Origin: Paractinoplanes polyasparticus
GTDB taxonomy: Bacteria; Actinomycetota; Actinomycetes; Mycobacteriales; Micromonosporaceae
Reading direction: 5' to 3'
Assembly (NCBI RefSeq): GCF_019710575.1
Contig: NZ_JAHWFK010000001.1
Span: forward strand, 434,001 to 498,000
DNA length: 64,000 nucleotides
Positions 37,775 through 48,009 of this stretch are shown here, one piece after another. The notes under the pieces are model-generated. The model saw only the letters and a program-made list of their open reading frames with translations, searched no databases and was not told the DNA's origin. Made by a program: the position numbers and the translations under genes. The stretch's first letter is position 1; every line of letters begins with the position of its first letter.

Positions 37775-38494
37775 ATGGATTGGGTCAGGGACTTCTATTC
37801 ACGGACCGGGATGTGGTGGGGACCGGCCGAGGCGAAGGTCGGCGAACGAGACCATCGGCGGGTGGCCAAGGTGCATGCCCAGGTGGGGGACGGCCCGTGG
37901 CGGATTCTGGAGCTGGGCTCCGGCTACGGCACGACGGCGGGGGCACTGGCGGCGGCCGGGCACACTGTCACGGCGGTCGAGATCAGTGAGCGGGTGCGGT
38001 TCCAGACCGCGGCCGAGCGGCTCACCGTGCTCAACGAGGACTTCTATGCCGTGCGGCTGGAGCGCGAGTTCGACGTCGTCTGCTACTTCAACGGGTTCGG
38101 GGTGGGGAGCGACGCCGACCAGCGACGCCTCCTGCGGCGGATCGCCGGCGAGTGGTTGCGGCCGGGCGGCGCCGCGCTCATCGATGTCAGCAACCCGTTC
38201 GTCTGGCAGTCGTGGCACGGCGACGAGGAGCACCGCCGGCCCGACCCGGAGCAGGGTTATGCGTACGAACTGCGGGAACGCACCACGTTCGACCAGGTGA
38301 CCTGCACGGCAACCGACACGTGGTGGCCGGCCGACCGGCCGGACGAGGCGATCAGCCAGACGCTGCGCTGTTACACCCCGGCCGATCTTGCGTTGCTGTT
38401 GGAGGGCACCGGCCTGCGCCTCACCGGCCACGATCCGGTCGAGTTGCGGGACGAGCACGAGTACCTCGCGGTGCTGCGGCCGGTCACTCCGTAG
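37775..38494 (+). CDS. Class I SAM-dependent methyltransferase
   Basis: 239 residues from the ATG at 37775 (MDWVRDFYSRTGMWWGPAEA), chosen because relatives begin with this segment. SAM-binding motif I is ILELGSGYGTTAGALAAAGH, with the acidic residue at the end of strand 2 in TAVEIS; FDVVCYFNGFGVG is motif II and LRPGGAALIDVSNPFVW motif III. Small-molecule methyltransferase, substrate unknown. It ends in an 11-base convergent overlap with the MarR gene. Confidence 0.82.
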   Translation: MDWVRDFYSRTGMWWGPAEAKVGERDHRRVAKVHAQVGDGPWRILELGSGYGTTAGALAAAGHTVTAVEISERVRFQTAAERLTVLNEDFYAVRLEREFDVVCYFNGFGVGSDADQRRLLRRIAGEWLRPGGAALIDVSNPFVWQSWHGDEEHRRPDPEQGYAYELRERTTFDQVTCTATDTWWPADRPDEAISQTLRCYTPADLALLLEGTGLRLTGHDPVELRDEHEYLAVLRPVTP

Positions 38495-38915
38495 CCAGCA
38501 CCTTCTCCAGCGCCCGGGCCACCGTGGCCGCCTCCGTGGCCGTCATCCGCGACGTGAAGAGCCGTTCGATCGCGCCCAGGTAGACGGGAGCGGCGGCGCG
38601 CAGGCGCTTGCGGCCGGCGTCGGTGAGGACCGCGTACGCCGAACGCTTGTCGTCGGGGTTGACCTCGCGGGCGACCAGGCCGGCCTCGGCCAGCTGGTCG
38701 ACGACCCGGCTGGCCCGCGTGCGGCTGACCACCGCGACGTCGCCCAGCTCGGTCATGCTGAGCCGCCGGCCGGGCGCCGCGTTCAGTTCGAGCAGCACGT
38801 CGTACCAGGTCAACGGCAGACCGCAGGCGGCCTGGAGCTCCTTGTCCATGCGGGGAACCAGCGCCGCGTGCACGCGCAGGAGGGCCGCCCACGCGGCCGT
38901 GTCGGTGTCGCCCAT
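38484..38915 (-). CDS. MarR-family transcriptional regulator
   Basis: 143 residues. The winged helix is typical: LTWYDVLLELNAAPGRRLSM, TELGDVAVVSRTRASRVVDQ, LAEAGLVAREVNPDDKRSAY, AVLTDAGRKRLRAA. It is divergent from the azoreductase gene, and two perfect palindromes lie in the 90-base gap, so it probably represses both genes and responds to a quinone, dye or other electrophile. Confidence 0.9.
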   Translation of the reverse strand: MGDTDTAAWAALLRVHAALVPRMDKELQAACGLPLTWYDVLLELNAAPGRRLSMTELGDVAVVSRTRASRVVDQLAEAGLVAREVNPDDKRSAYAVLTDAGRKRLRAAAPVYLGAIERLFTSRMTATEAATVARALEKVLATE

Positions 38916-38938
38916 CACCTCACCCTAGCCAACTCTTG

Positions 38939-38980
38939 TGCGTGCGCACGCATCGGCGTAACAATGTGCGTGCGCACGCA
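38939..38980. promoter_or_regulatory. Twin TGCGTGCGCACGCA palindromes
   Basis: The perfect 14-bp palindrome TGCGTGCGCACGCA occurs at 38939-38952 and at 38967-38980, 28 bases apart centre to centre (nearly three helix turns), in the MarR/azoreductase divergent gap. The match extends outward to TGTGCGTGCGCACGCAT in both copies. Very likely the MarR operator. Confidence 0.8.
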
Positions 38981-39005
38981 TTTTCTGACCCGAAAGGTCG
39001 TCGCC

Positions 39006-39653
39006 ATGAACAAGGTCCTGCACATCTCCGCCTCGCCCCGCGGCCCGCGCTCCGAGTCCCTCGCGATCGCGGCCACCTTCCTCGACACGCTCCGCGAGGT
39101 CTCCCCGGGCACACCCGTCGAGGAGTACGACCTGTGGGACGGCACTCTGCCCGCCTTCGGACCCGACGCGGCCGCGGCCAAGATGGCCGTCTTCGCCGGC
39201 GAGGAGCCCGAGGGTGCGTCCGCCGTCGCCTGGCGGGCCGCGATAGACACGTTCCGCCGCTTCGACTCCTCCGACCGGTACCTGTTCAGCGTGCCCATGT
39301 GGAACGCCGGGGTTCCGTACATTCTGAAGCAGTTCATCGACGTCGTGAGCCAGCCCGGCCTGATCTTCGGCTTCGACCCCGTCGCCGGCTATCGCGGCCT
39401 GCTCACCGGCAAGCGCGCCGCCGTCATCTACACCAGCGCCGTCTACGGTCCCGAGCGCGGGCCGGCCTTCGGCGCCGACTTCCAGGCTCCCTACCTCGAG
39501 GACTGGTTGCGCTGGGCCGGCGTCGACGACGTCCACAGCATCCACTTCCGGCCCAACCTGGCCACGGCCGACCCCGACACCGGCCGCCGCCGGGCCCACG
39601 CCGAGGCGCGCGACGCGGCGAAGCTCTTCCTGCAGGACGGTGCCCGGGCCTAG
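39006..39653 (+). CDS. azoR: FMN-dependent NADH-azoreductase
   Basis: 215 residues; GAAAGG precedes the ATG. The flavodoxin-like fold opens VLHISASPRGPRSESLAIAA (FMN phosphate loop) and continues YLFSVPMWNAGVPYILKQFI, DVVSQPGLIFGFD and AVIYTSAVYGPERGPAFGAD, all typical of AzoR. It reduces quinones and azo compounds with NADH in the cytoplasm. Divergence from a MarR regulator with twin operators indicates induction by electrophilic stress. Confidence 0.9.
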   Translation: MNKVLHISASPRGPRSESLAIAATFLDTLREVSPGTPVEEYDLWDGTLPAFGPDAAAAKMAVFAGEEPEGASAVAWRAAIDTFRRFDSSDRYLFSVPMWNAGVPYILKQFIDVVSQPGLIFGFDPVAGYRGLLTGKRAAVIYTSAVYGPERGPAFGADFQAPYLEDWLRWAGVDDVHSIHFRPNLATADPDTGRRRAHAEARDAAKLFLQDGARA

Positions 39654-39766
39654 ATTGGAAGCGTCCCCGTGCCCTTGCGCCAGGTGACCCGGGGTTTTCC
39701 CGGGCGCGACAGATCTTGCCGTTCGACCAGGCTGTGGGCCGGGGCAAGCGGTGGGGGGAAACTTCG

Positions 39767-42508
39767 ATGGACGGCAACTCGCTGGTCGGGCGGCAGCACG
39801 AGAGCAGGACGCTGACCGGTGTGGTGAACACGGTTCGCGGCGGCGACAGCCAGGTGCTGGTCGTCCGGGGTGAGGCCGGCATCGGCAAGACCGCTCTGCT
39901 CGATCGGCTGACGGCCGCCGCCACCGGCTGCCGGATCGCGCGGGCGGCCGGCGTCGAATCCGAGATGGAACTGCCGTTCGCCGCCCTGCACCAACTCTGC
40001 GGCCCTCACCTCGACCGCATCGACGATCTGCCCGAGCGTCAGCGCGAGGCCCTGGGCACGGCCTTCCGGCTGCGCTCGGGCAGCGCGCCCGACCCGTTCG
40101 TCGTCGGCCTGGCCACGCTCACCCTGCTGAGCCAGGTCGCCGAGGAACGGCCGCTGATCTGCGTGGTCGACGATGCCCAGTGGCTCGACCAGGCCTCGGC
40201 GCAGGCTCTCGAGTTCGTGGCCCGGCGGCTGGCCGCCGAACCGGTGGCGCTGGTCCTGGCCGTCCGCGACGACCTTCTGTTCGACGGGCTTCCCGCGATG
40301 GTCGTGCGCGGGCTGGGCGACGACGAGGCGGCCGCCCTGCTCGACTCCGCGCCGGGCGGGCTCGACCCGCGGGTCCGCGAGCGGATTCTGGCCGAGTGCC
40401 GCGGCAACCCGTTGGCGCTGCTGGAGCTGCCGCGCGGGCTGTCCCGGGCCGAACTGGCCTTCGGAGGCGCGACCGACGCCGAGGCCACCCCGCTGGCGCA
40501 CCGCCTCGAGCGGGAGTTCCTGCGCCAGCTCACCCCGTTGCCGGTCAGCACGCGGCGCCTGCTGCTGGTGGCCGCGGCCGAACCGGTCGGCGACGCCGGC
40601 CTGTTGTGGCTGGCCGCGGCCCGGCTCGGCATCGGCGCCGGGGCGGCGGTCGACGCCGAGCGGACCGGCCTGGTCTCGTTCCGCGATCAGGTGCGGTTCC
40701 GGCATCCGCTCGTGCGCTCGGCGGTCTACCGGTCGGCCGGGCTGGCCGAGCGGCGCGAGACCCACCGGGTGCTCGCCGAGAGCACCGACCCCCGCGCCGA
40801 CCCCGACCGCCGGGCCTGGCACCGCGCCCGGGCCGCGGTCGGCCCGGACGAGGAGGTGGCGGCCGAGCTGGAACGCTGCGCGGCCCGGGCGGCCACCCAC
40901 GGCGGGATAGCCGCCGCGGCCGCCTTCCTCGACCAGGCAGCCGCGCTGACCCCCGACCCGGCCCGGCGGGTGCGGCGCTCGCTGGACGCGGCTCAGGCCA
41001 AGGCGCACGCGGGCGCTTTCCCGGACGCCCTCGCCGTGCTGGCGATGACCGAGGCGGGGTCGCTCTCCCCGGCCGAGCAGGCCCGGGTCGAGCTGCTGCG
41101 GGCACAGATCTCCTTCACCAGCGACCGGGGCAACGTGGCGCTGCCGCTGCTGTTGCGCGCCGCGGAACGACTGCAACCGTTCAATCCGCAGCTGGCCCGT
41201 GACACCTACCTGGACGCGATGTCGGCCGCGTTGTTCGCCGGCCGCTTCGCCGCCGGGACCCGGGCCGGAAAGGTCGCCGCGGCCGTCCGCGCCGCCGCCG
41301 CGCGGCAGAACCGGGACAACCGGAAGGAACGCAAGAACGACGTGCTGCTCGACGGGCTGGCGACCCTGTTCACGGACGGCTACCCGGCGGCAGCGCCGGT
41401 CCTGCACCGCGCGGTGCACGCCTTCGCCACCGACGAGCTGACCATGGAGGAGGCGCTGCGGTCGGCGTGGCTGTCGGTCGCCACCGCCTCCGCGCTGTGG
41501 AACGACGCCGACTGGGATGCGATCACCCGCCGCCATCTGAGCATCGCCCGCTCGTCCGGCGCGCTCAGCGCCCTGCCGCTGGCCCTCGACACCCGCACGG
41601 TCGTCCAGTTGTTCACCGGCGACCTCGCCGCGGCGGCGGCCCTCGTCGAGGAGAGAAGGTCGGTCGCCGAGGCGACCCGGAGCAGCCTTTCCCCGTACGG
41701 CGAGATCGGCCTTCTCGCCGTACGCGGTCAGGCCGACCGGGTCGAGCCGATGATCCGTGCCTGCCTGGCCGACGTGACCGAACGGGGTGAAGGTGTCGGC
41801 GTCAACCTGAGCCAGTGGGCCCGCGCCGTGCTCTGCAACGGCCTCGGCCGCTACCCGGAGGCCGTGGCCGCTGCCCGCGAGGCAGCGGCCGACCCGCGCG
41901 AGCTCGGCCTGCCGCAATGGGCGCTGGCCGAGCTGATCGAGGCCGCGGTGCACAGCGGGGACACTGCTGCCGCGACAACCGCCCTGAACCAGCTCTCCCC
42001 CATGGCGCGGGCCAGCGGCACCGACTGGGCGCTGGGCGTCGAGGCCAGCCGCCGCGCCCTGGTCGAGGGCGGGGCCGGCGCCGACGACCGGCATCGTGAG
42101 GCGATCGAGCGGCTCGACCGCACACTGATGGGCCTCGAGGCCGCCCGCGCCCGCCTGCTCTACGGCGAGTGGCTGCGCCGCGAGGGTCGCCGGGTCGACG
42201 CCCGGGTGCAGCTGCGCGCGGCCCACGAAGCGTTCCACCGGATGGGCGCGGACGCGTTCGCCGGTCGTACGGCCCGGGAACTCCAAGCCACCGGCGAGAC
42301 CATCCGCCGGCGCACGGTCGAGGCCCCCGGCAAGCTCACCGCGCAGGAGGCGCACATCGCCCGCCTGGCCTCCGAGGGCCTGACCAACCCGGAGATCGGC
42401 GCCGCCCTCTACATCAGCCCGCGCACGGTCGAGTGGCACCTGCGCCGCATCTATTCGAAGCTCGGCGTCGGCAACCGCCGCCGCCTGCGCCAGACCCTCG
42501 CGGGTTAG
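39767..42508 (+). CDS. LAL-type LuxR regulator with AAA/ATPase domain (first of three)
   Basis: 913 residues. N-terminal ATPase: LVGRQHESRTL, Walker A GEAGIGKTALL and Walker B LICVVDDAQWLD, then a sensor/winged region RFRHPLVRSAVYR. The middle ~450 residues are TPR-like helical repeats. The C-terminal LuxR helix-turn-helix is LTAQEAHIARLASEGLTNPE with ISPRTVEWHLRRIYSKLGVG. Start at 39767 with GGGGGA upstream. Such large ATP-binding regulators often control antibiotic or sugar-use genes. It converges on the second family member with stop codons directly abutting (TAG at 42506-42508, minus-strand TAG at 42511-42509). Confidence 0.9.
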   Translation: MDGNSLVGRQHESRTLTGVVNTVRGGDSQVLVVRGEAGIGKTALLDRLTAAATGCRIARAAGVESEMELPFAALHQLCGPHLDRIDDLPERQREALGTAFRLRSGSAPDPFVVGLATLTLLSQVAEERPLICVVDDAQWLDQASAQALEFVARRLAAEPVALVLAVRDDLLFDGLPAMVVRGLGDDEAAALLDSAPGGLDPRVRERILAECRGNPLALLELPRGLSRAELAFGGATDAEATPLAHRLEREFLRQLTPLPVSTRRLLLVAAAEPVGDAGLLWLAAARLGIGAGAAVDAERTGLVSFRDQVRFRHPLVRSAVYRSAGLAERRETHRVLAESTDPRADPDRRAWHRARAAVGPDEEVAAELERCAARAATHGGIAAAAAFLDQAAALTPDPARRVRRSLDAAQAKAHAGAFPDALAVLAMTEAGSLSPAEQARVELLRAQISFTSDRGNVALPLLLRAAERLQPFNPQLARDTYLDAMSAALFAGRFAAGTRAGKVAAAVRAAAARQNRDNRKERKNDVLLDGLATLFTDGYPAAAPVLHRAVHAFATDELTMEEALRSAWLSVATASALWNDADWDAITRRHLSIARSSGALSALPLALDTRTVVQLFTGDLAAAAALVEERRSVAEATRSSLSPYGEIGLLAVRGQADRVEPMIRACLADVTERGEGVGVNLSQWARAVLCNGLGRYPEAVAAAREAAADPRELGLPQWALAELIEAAVHSGDTAAATTALNQLSPMARASGTDWALGVEASRRALVEGGAGADDRHREAIERLDRTLMGLEAARARLLYGEWLRREGRRVDARVQLRAAHEAFHRMGADAFAGRTARELQATGETIRRRTVEAPGKLTAQEAHIARLASEGLTNPEIGAALYISPRTVEWHLRRIYSKLGVGNRRRLRQTLAG

Positions 42509-45169
42509 CTAGCGCAAGAGCACCTCGCGGAGCTGGCGGCGGGAGCTGATGCCGAGCTTGGCGAAGACCTTGCGCATGTGCCATTCGACGGTCCGCGCGC
42601 TCAGGAACAGCTTCGCGCCGATCTCCGGATTGGACATGCCCTCGCGGGCCATCTGCGCGATCTGTGCTTCCTGCGTGGTCATCTCCTCGCGGAGCTGGGC
42701 CTGACGGAGCGGGGCCGCCCCGGCCGCCAGCAGCTCGCGGCGGGCCCGCTCGGCGAACCCGGTCAGACCCATCGCGGTGAACATCTCGTACGCCCGGGCC
42801 AGTTCGGTTCCGGCGTCCGCGCGACGCCCCGCCCGGCCCAGCCACTCGCCGTGCAGCAGGTGGGCCCGGGCCAGCGCGGGCCGGGCCCGGGCGCGGCTGA
42901 GCAGGGCAATGGCCCGGCCGAAGTCGGCGCTGTCGTGGCTCAGTTGCGCCCGCGAGACGGCGGCCAGGCCGAGGGCCCAGTCGGTGCCGCTCGCCTCGGC
43001 CCGGCTGGTCAGTTCGCGCAGCGCCTGCTCGGCGAGGTCGTCGCGGCCGCAGCGGACGGCCGCCTCGACCAGTTCGGGCAGGGCCTGGTTGCGGGCCGTC
43101 GTCTCGCCCGGCGCCGCGCATGCCCGCTGGGCCGCCTCCAGCGCCTCGTCGTGGCGGCCGAGCCCGTTGCCGAGCACCGACCGGGCGACGTCGGCCGGGG
43201 CGCTGCCGCCCTCGATCAGATTGCGGGAGCGGCCGTCACGGCCCTGCCAACCGGCGAGGACGGCTGCCGCGTAAGGAGTCTCGCCCACCCCGGTGGCCGC
43301 GCGCACCGACCGGGCCTCCTCGATCAGCGAGGCCGCCGCGGCGAGTTCACCGCACAGCACCAGGGTCGCGGCGCGGAAGTTGAGCGCGGGCGGCAGTTCG
43401 CTCAGCGCGCCCGTGGTGCGGGCCGCTCGCAGATGCCGGTCGGACAGGGCGTCCATGTCCTGGTCGGACCACAGCCCCAGCGCCAGCCACGCACCCTGCC
43501 CGAGCTCCCGCGCCGACGGCTCCCCGGCGTGCAGTGCGGCCAGCGCCCCGCGAACTGCCGGCGCCGCCACCTCGTAGTCGTCGCCGGTGATCGTCACGAA
43601 CGCCTCCAGCAGCAGGCCGTCCGCGCCCTCGGACCGGCTCGGGGCGGCGCGGGCGGAACGGGCCACCTCGGCCAGGCCCGGACCGTGCCGGCGGCCCGTC
43701 GGGGACTGCGCCGCCACGAGAGCGTCAAGATAGGTCTGCCGGGACAAACCCGGGTCCAGCGGTCGCAGACGTCCGGCCGCTGCCAGCAACAACGGCACCG
43801 CGTTCCCGGCGCGCGAGACGAAGGCCAGGTGGGCGCTCAGCAGGTCGACGCGGGCCCGTTGGAGCGGGTCGGCCGGACCCGAGACGGCCAGCACCAGCAG
43901 CCGGCGCGCCTGGTCGAAGGCGCCCGCACGCAGGCCGGCGAAGGCGGCGTCGAGAGCTCGCCGGACCTGGTCCGCCGGGTCCGGCGTGAGCTCGGTGGAG
44001 CGGCTCAGGAAGGCCGCCGCCGCGGCCAGCCCGCCCCGGGCCCCGGCCCGGCCGGCCGACCGTTCGAGATCAGCCGCCACCTGCTCGTCCGGTTCCTCCG
44101 CGGCACGAGCGCGGTGCCAAGCCCGCCTGTCCGGATCGGCCCCGGCGTCGGTGGCGTCGGCCAGGGCGGCATGCACCCGGTTGCGGTCGTTCAGATCGGC
44201 GTAGCGATAGGCGGCCGAACGGATCAGCGGGTGCGCGAAAACGATCCGGCGGTGCACCTCGATCAGGCCTTCGTCGACGGCGACGGCCAGCGCGGCCGGA
44301 TCGGCGCCGAGCAGCCGGGCGGCCCGGTCGAGCAGCGCCGGATCGCCCAGCGGGTCAGCCGCGGCGGCGAGGATCAGCAGGCGGGTGGCGGGCGGCAACT
44401 GTCGCAGCCGGCGGCCGTAGCTCTGCTCTATCCGGCCGGCCACCGACCGGCTGCCGGGCAGTCCGAAGCCGCCGGCCAGGTCGGTGGGGCTCCACGTGCG
44501 GGGCAGTTCGAGCAGGGCGAGCGGGTTGCCGTGGCTCTCGGCGACGATCTGGCCGAGGACGGCCACGTCCATGTAGCCGGGGACCGTCCGCAGCAGCAGG
44601 GCCCGCGCGTCGGCGTCGCTCAACCCGCGCACCCACACCGTCGGCAGACCCGCGTAGACGTCGTCGCCGCTCTCGCGCGTGGCGCCCACCAGGCCGACGG
44701 CGTCGGTCTCGATACGCCGGGCCACGAACGACAGGACGTAGGCGGAGGCGCTGTCGAGCCACTGGACGTCGTCGATCAGGGCGAGCACGGGCTGGCCGGC
44801 GGCCGCCTCGGCGAGCAGATTGAGGGTGGCCAGCCCGACCATCAGCCGGTCGGGCGGCGCGCCGGCTGCCAGCCCGAAGACCACGCCGAGGGCATCGCGT
44901 TGCGGGGCGGGCAGGCTGTCGAGGTGGACGAGCAGAGGGGCGCAGAGCTGGTGCAGTCCGCCGTACGGCATCTCCTGTTCGGACTCGACGCCGGCCACCG
45001 GGAGCACGAGACACTTGTGGGCGCGCTCGGCGACGTACGCCAGCAACGTGCTCTTGCCGCTGCCCTCTTCCCCGCGCACCATGAGCACCCGGCCGCGGCC
45101 GCCGGTGACGTCTTCGAGGACGCGGTCGAGAGCGGCGCACTCCGCTTGGCGGCCGAGCAGAACAGCCAT
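42509..45169 (-). CDS. LAL-type LuxR regulator (second of three)
   Basis: 886 residues from the ATG at 45169, with GGGAGG five bases upstream. Walker A GEEGSGKSTLL, Walker B VLALIDDVQWLD, the GNPLALLELPR segment shared with its neighbours, TPR-like middle and a C-terminal HTH MTTQEAQIAQMAREGMSNPE with LSARTVEWHMRKVFAKLGIS. Divergent from the third member. The three are clearly paralogues, sharing WHRAR and RHPLVRS-like blocks, and probably arose by local duplication. Confidence 0.9.
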   Translation of the reverse strand: MAVLLGRQAECAALDRVLEDVTGGRGRVLMVRGEEGSGKSTLLAYVAERAHKCLVLPVAGVESEQEMPYGGLHQLCAPLLVHLDSLPAPQRDALGVVFGLAAGAPPDRLMVGLATLNLLAEAAAGQPVLALIDDVQWLDSASAYVLSFVARRIETDAVGLVGATRESGDDVYAGLPTVWVRGLSDADARALLLRTVPGYMDVAVLGQIVAESHGNPLALLELPRTWSPTDLAGGFGLPGSRSVAGRIEQSYGRRLRQLPPATRLLILAAAADPLGDPALLDRAARLLGADPAALAVAVDEGLIEVHRRIVFAHPLIRSAAYRYADLNDRNRVHAALADATDAGADPDRRAWHRARAAEEPDEQVAADLERSAGRAGARGGLAAAAAFLSRSTELTPDPADQVRRALDAAFAGLRAGAFDQARRLLVLAVSGPADPLQRARVDLLSAHLAFVSRAGNAVPLLLAAAGRLRPLDPGLSRQTYLDALVAAQSPTGRRHGPGLAEVARSARAAPSRSEGADGLLLEAFVTITGDDYEVAAPAVRGALAALHAGEPSARELGQGAWLALGLWSDQDMDALSDRHLRAARTTGALSELPPALNFRAATLVLCGELAAAASLIEEARSVRAATGVGETPYAAAVLAGWQGRDGRSRNLIEGGSAPADVARSVLGNGLGRHDEALEAAQRACAAPGETTARNQALPELVEAAVRCGRDDLAEQALRELTSRAEASGTDWALGLAAVSRAQLSHDSADFGRAIALLSRARARPALARAHLLHGEWLGRAGRRADAGTELARAYEMFTAMGLTGFAERARRELLAAGAAPLRQAQLREEMTTQEAQIAQMAREGMSNPEIGAKLFLSARTVEWHMRKVFAKLGISSRRQLREVLLR

Positions 45170-45297
45170 CTCGCCTCCCGCCGCGGCGATCGTGTCCGGG
45201 GATCGTAACTCCGGATCAGGTCCCAGCTGTGTGCCTGCCGTCACAGGATTGCCGGGCTGGTTATGATCGCCCTGCCGGCTGCCGAGGGGGGCTCGTC

Positions 45298-48004
45298 GTG
45301 GTTGCCGCTCTGATGGACCGTGAGACCGAACGGGACTCGCTGGACCGGCTGCTCGACACCGTCCGGTCCGCGCGCAGTCAGGCCCTGATCGTCCGGGGTG
45401 ATCCCGGTGTCGGCAAGACGGCGCTCCTGGGCTACCTGACCGGCCGCGCCCACGAGTTCCAGGTGCTGCCGGTCTCGGGCGTGCAGTCCCAGATGGAGCT
45501 CCCGTACGCCGCCCTGCACCTGCTCGTCGAGCCGATCCGGCACCGCCTCGACGAGATACCGGCGCCGCAGCGCACCGCCCTGCGCACCGCGCTCGGCCTC
45601 AGCCCGGGCCCGGCCCCCGACCGTTTCCTCGTCGGACTGGCCCTGCTCACGCTGCTCTCCGAGGCGGCCGGGGACCGCCCGCTGATCTGCGTGATCGACG
45701 ACGAGCAGTGGCTCGACCAGGCGTCGGCGCAGGCGCTCGGGTTCGTGGCGCGACGGCTCGCGGCCGACCCGGTCGGTCTCGTCTTCGGCGCCCGGGAACC
45801 GAGCGCCCACCTGGCCGGGCTGCCCGTCCTCGAGATCGGCGGCCTCGACTCGGCGTACGCGCGGGAACTGCTCGACGCCGGCCTCGCCGGGCCACTCGAC
45901 GACCAGGTGCGCGACCTGATCGTCACCGAGGCCCAGGGGAACCCGCTGGCGCTGCTGGAACTGCCGCGCAGCATGACCACGGCCGACTTCGCGGGCGGCT
46001 TCGGGCTACCGGCGGTGCCGTCGATCTCCGTACGGTTGGAGGAAGGCTTTCTGCGCCGGATGGAAGCGCTGCCCGCGCCGGCGCGACGCCTGCTGCAACT
46101 GGCAGCGGCCGACCCCTCCGGCGACCCGGTGCTCGTGCACCGCGCGGCCCGGCGTCTCGGGATCCCGCCTCAGGCCGCGGTTCCGGCCGCCGAGGCGCAA
46201 CTGCTGGAGTTCAACGAACGGGTCCACTTCCGCCACCCGCTGGTGCGTTCGGTGGCCTACCGGTCGGCGTCCGAGCCCGCCCGGCGCGAGATGCACGCGG
46301 CCCTGGCCGAGGTGACCGACGCGGTGTCCGACCCCGACCGGAGGGCCTGGCACCGGGCCCAGTCGGTCTCCGGCGCCGACGAGCACGTAGCGGCCGAACT
46401 GGAACGCTCGGCCGAACGGGCGCAGTCGCGGGGCGGGCTGGCCGCCGCCGCTGCCTTCCGCGAGACGTCGGTGCGCCTGACCCCCGACCCGGCCCGGCAC
46501 GCCGAACGGGCGCTGGCCGCGGCCGCGGTCACCATGGCCTCGGGCGCCTTCGGCCGGGCGGTGGAACTGCTCGACACGGCCACCGCGGGCCCGCTGACGC
46601 CGTTCGCCGCCGCGCAGGCCGACCAGTTGCGCGCCCGCCTCACCTTCGTGGCCGGCGTGGGCGAGGACGCGCTGGCCGTGCTGATCCGGTCGGCCGAGAG
46701 GCTCACGCCGCTCGACCCCGGCCTGGCCCGGGTGAGCTATCTGGAGGCGATCCGGGCCGCGTCGTTCGCCGGGCGGATGACCGGGCCGGGGTCGATGCTC
46801 GAGATTGCGCGAGCGGCCCAGGCCCTGCCCCCGGCGGCCGAACCGGGCCCGGTCGACAGGCTGCTCGACGCGCTCGCCACGGTCTTCACCGACAGCCCGG
46901 CCGCGGCCGCGCCCGCCCTGCGACAGGTCGCCCGCGAGTTCGCGACCAGCGAGCTGACCCGCGAGGACGGGCTCGCGTTCGGCTGGCTGGCGTGTGCCGT
47001 CATCTGGGACGACGACGCGGCTTACGAGATCAACGCCCGGCAGGTAGCTGTCTCCCGGGCGACCGGCGCGCTCGATCAGCTGCCTCTCGATCTGGTGGCC
47101 CTGGCCCTGTCCGAGGCTTGGCGCGGCGACTTCGTCGCGGCCGCCGGCCACATGGCCGAGACCGCGGCCATCTGCGAGATCACCGGCAGCCAGATGCCGC
47201 CGTCCACCTCCGCGTTCCTGGCCGCGCTGCGCGGCGACCCGGCCGAGCTGGCCCCGCTCAACGAGGCGCTCCACGCCGTCGCCGGCTTCGGGCAGCAGTC
47301 GCAGGCCACGTACGCCCACTGGGTCAGCGCCGTGCTCGAGAGCGGCCACGGGCGGCACGCCGACGCCTACGCCGAAGCCCGGCTCGCCGTCGACGACGAC
47401 CACGTGCTCGTCTCCACCTGGGCCCTGCCGCAGCTGATCGAGGCCGCGGTGAAGGTCGGCAACCGCGACGTCGCCGCCCAGGCCCTCCGGAAGCTGACGG
47501 CCACCACCCACGACGGCACGGATTTCGGGCGCGGCCAGGAGGCTCTCGGGCACGCGTTGATCGACGACAGCGTCCCGCGCTACCGGGAGGCGATCGAGCT
47601 GTTCGGCCGGGCCGGCATCCGCACCGAGCAGGCCCGGGCCCACCTGCTGCTCGGCGAATGGCTGCGCCGCGACGGCCGCCTCGACGAGGCCCGGTCCGAG
47701 CTTCGCACCGCCCGCGAGATGTTCGAGGCAATGGGCATGGCCGCCTACGCCGACCGGGCCCCGCCGCGAGCTGATGGCGACCGGCGAGCGGGCGGTCCGC
47801 CGCCGGAACGTCGCCCCGGCCGCGCTGACCGCCCGCGAGTCCCTGATCGCGTGGCTGGCCGCCGAGGGTCTGAGCAACCCCGAGATCGGGGCCCAGCTGT
47901 TCCTCAGCGCCCGCACCGTGGAATGGCACCTGGGCAAGGTCTTCGGCAAGCTCGGCGCGACCTCCCGCACCGAGCTCGCCGAGAAGCTACCGGCCCGCCC
48001 CTGA
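45298..48004 (+). pseudogene. LAL-type LuxR regulator (third of three), frameshifted before the HTH
   Basis: The GTG start at 45298 has GAGGGGGG upstream; ATG at 45313 is an alternative. The ATPase (GDPGVGKTALL, LICVIDDEQWLD) and helical middle are intact through EMFEAMGMAAYADRA. At 47759-47762 a run of four C shifts the frame; removing one C restores DRARRELMATGE and continues into an intact HTH, ALTARESLIAWLAAEGLSNP with LSARTVEWHLGKVFGKLGAT, to the stop at 48004. Read as written, the ATPase part lacks a DNA-binding domain and runs on antisense to the next genes. Either a real single-base insertion, phase variation, or a sequencing error. Confidence 0.85.
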
Positions 48005-48009
48005 CGGGT

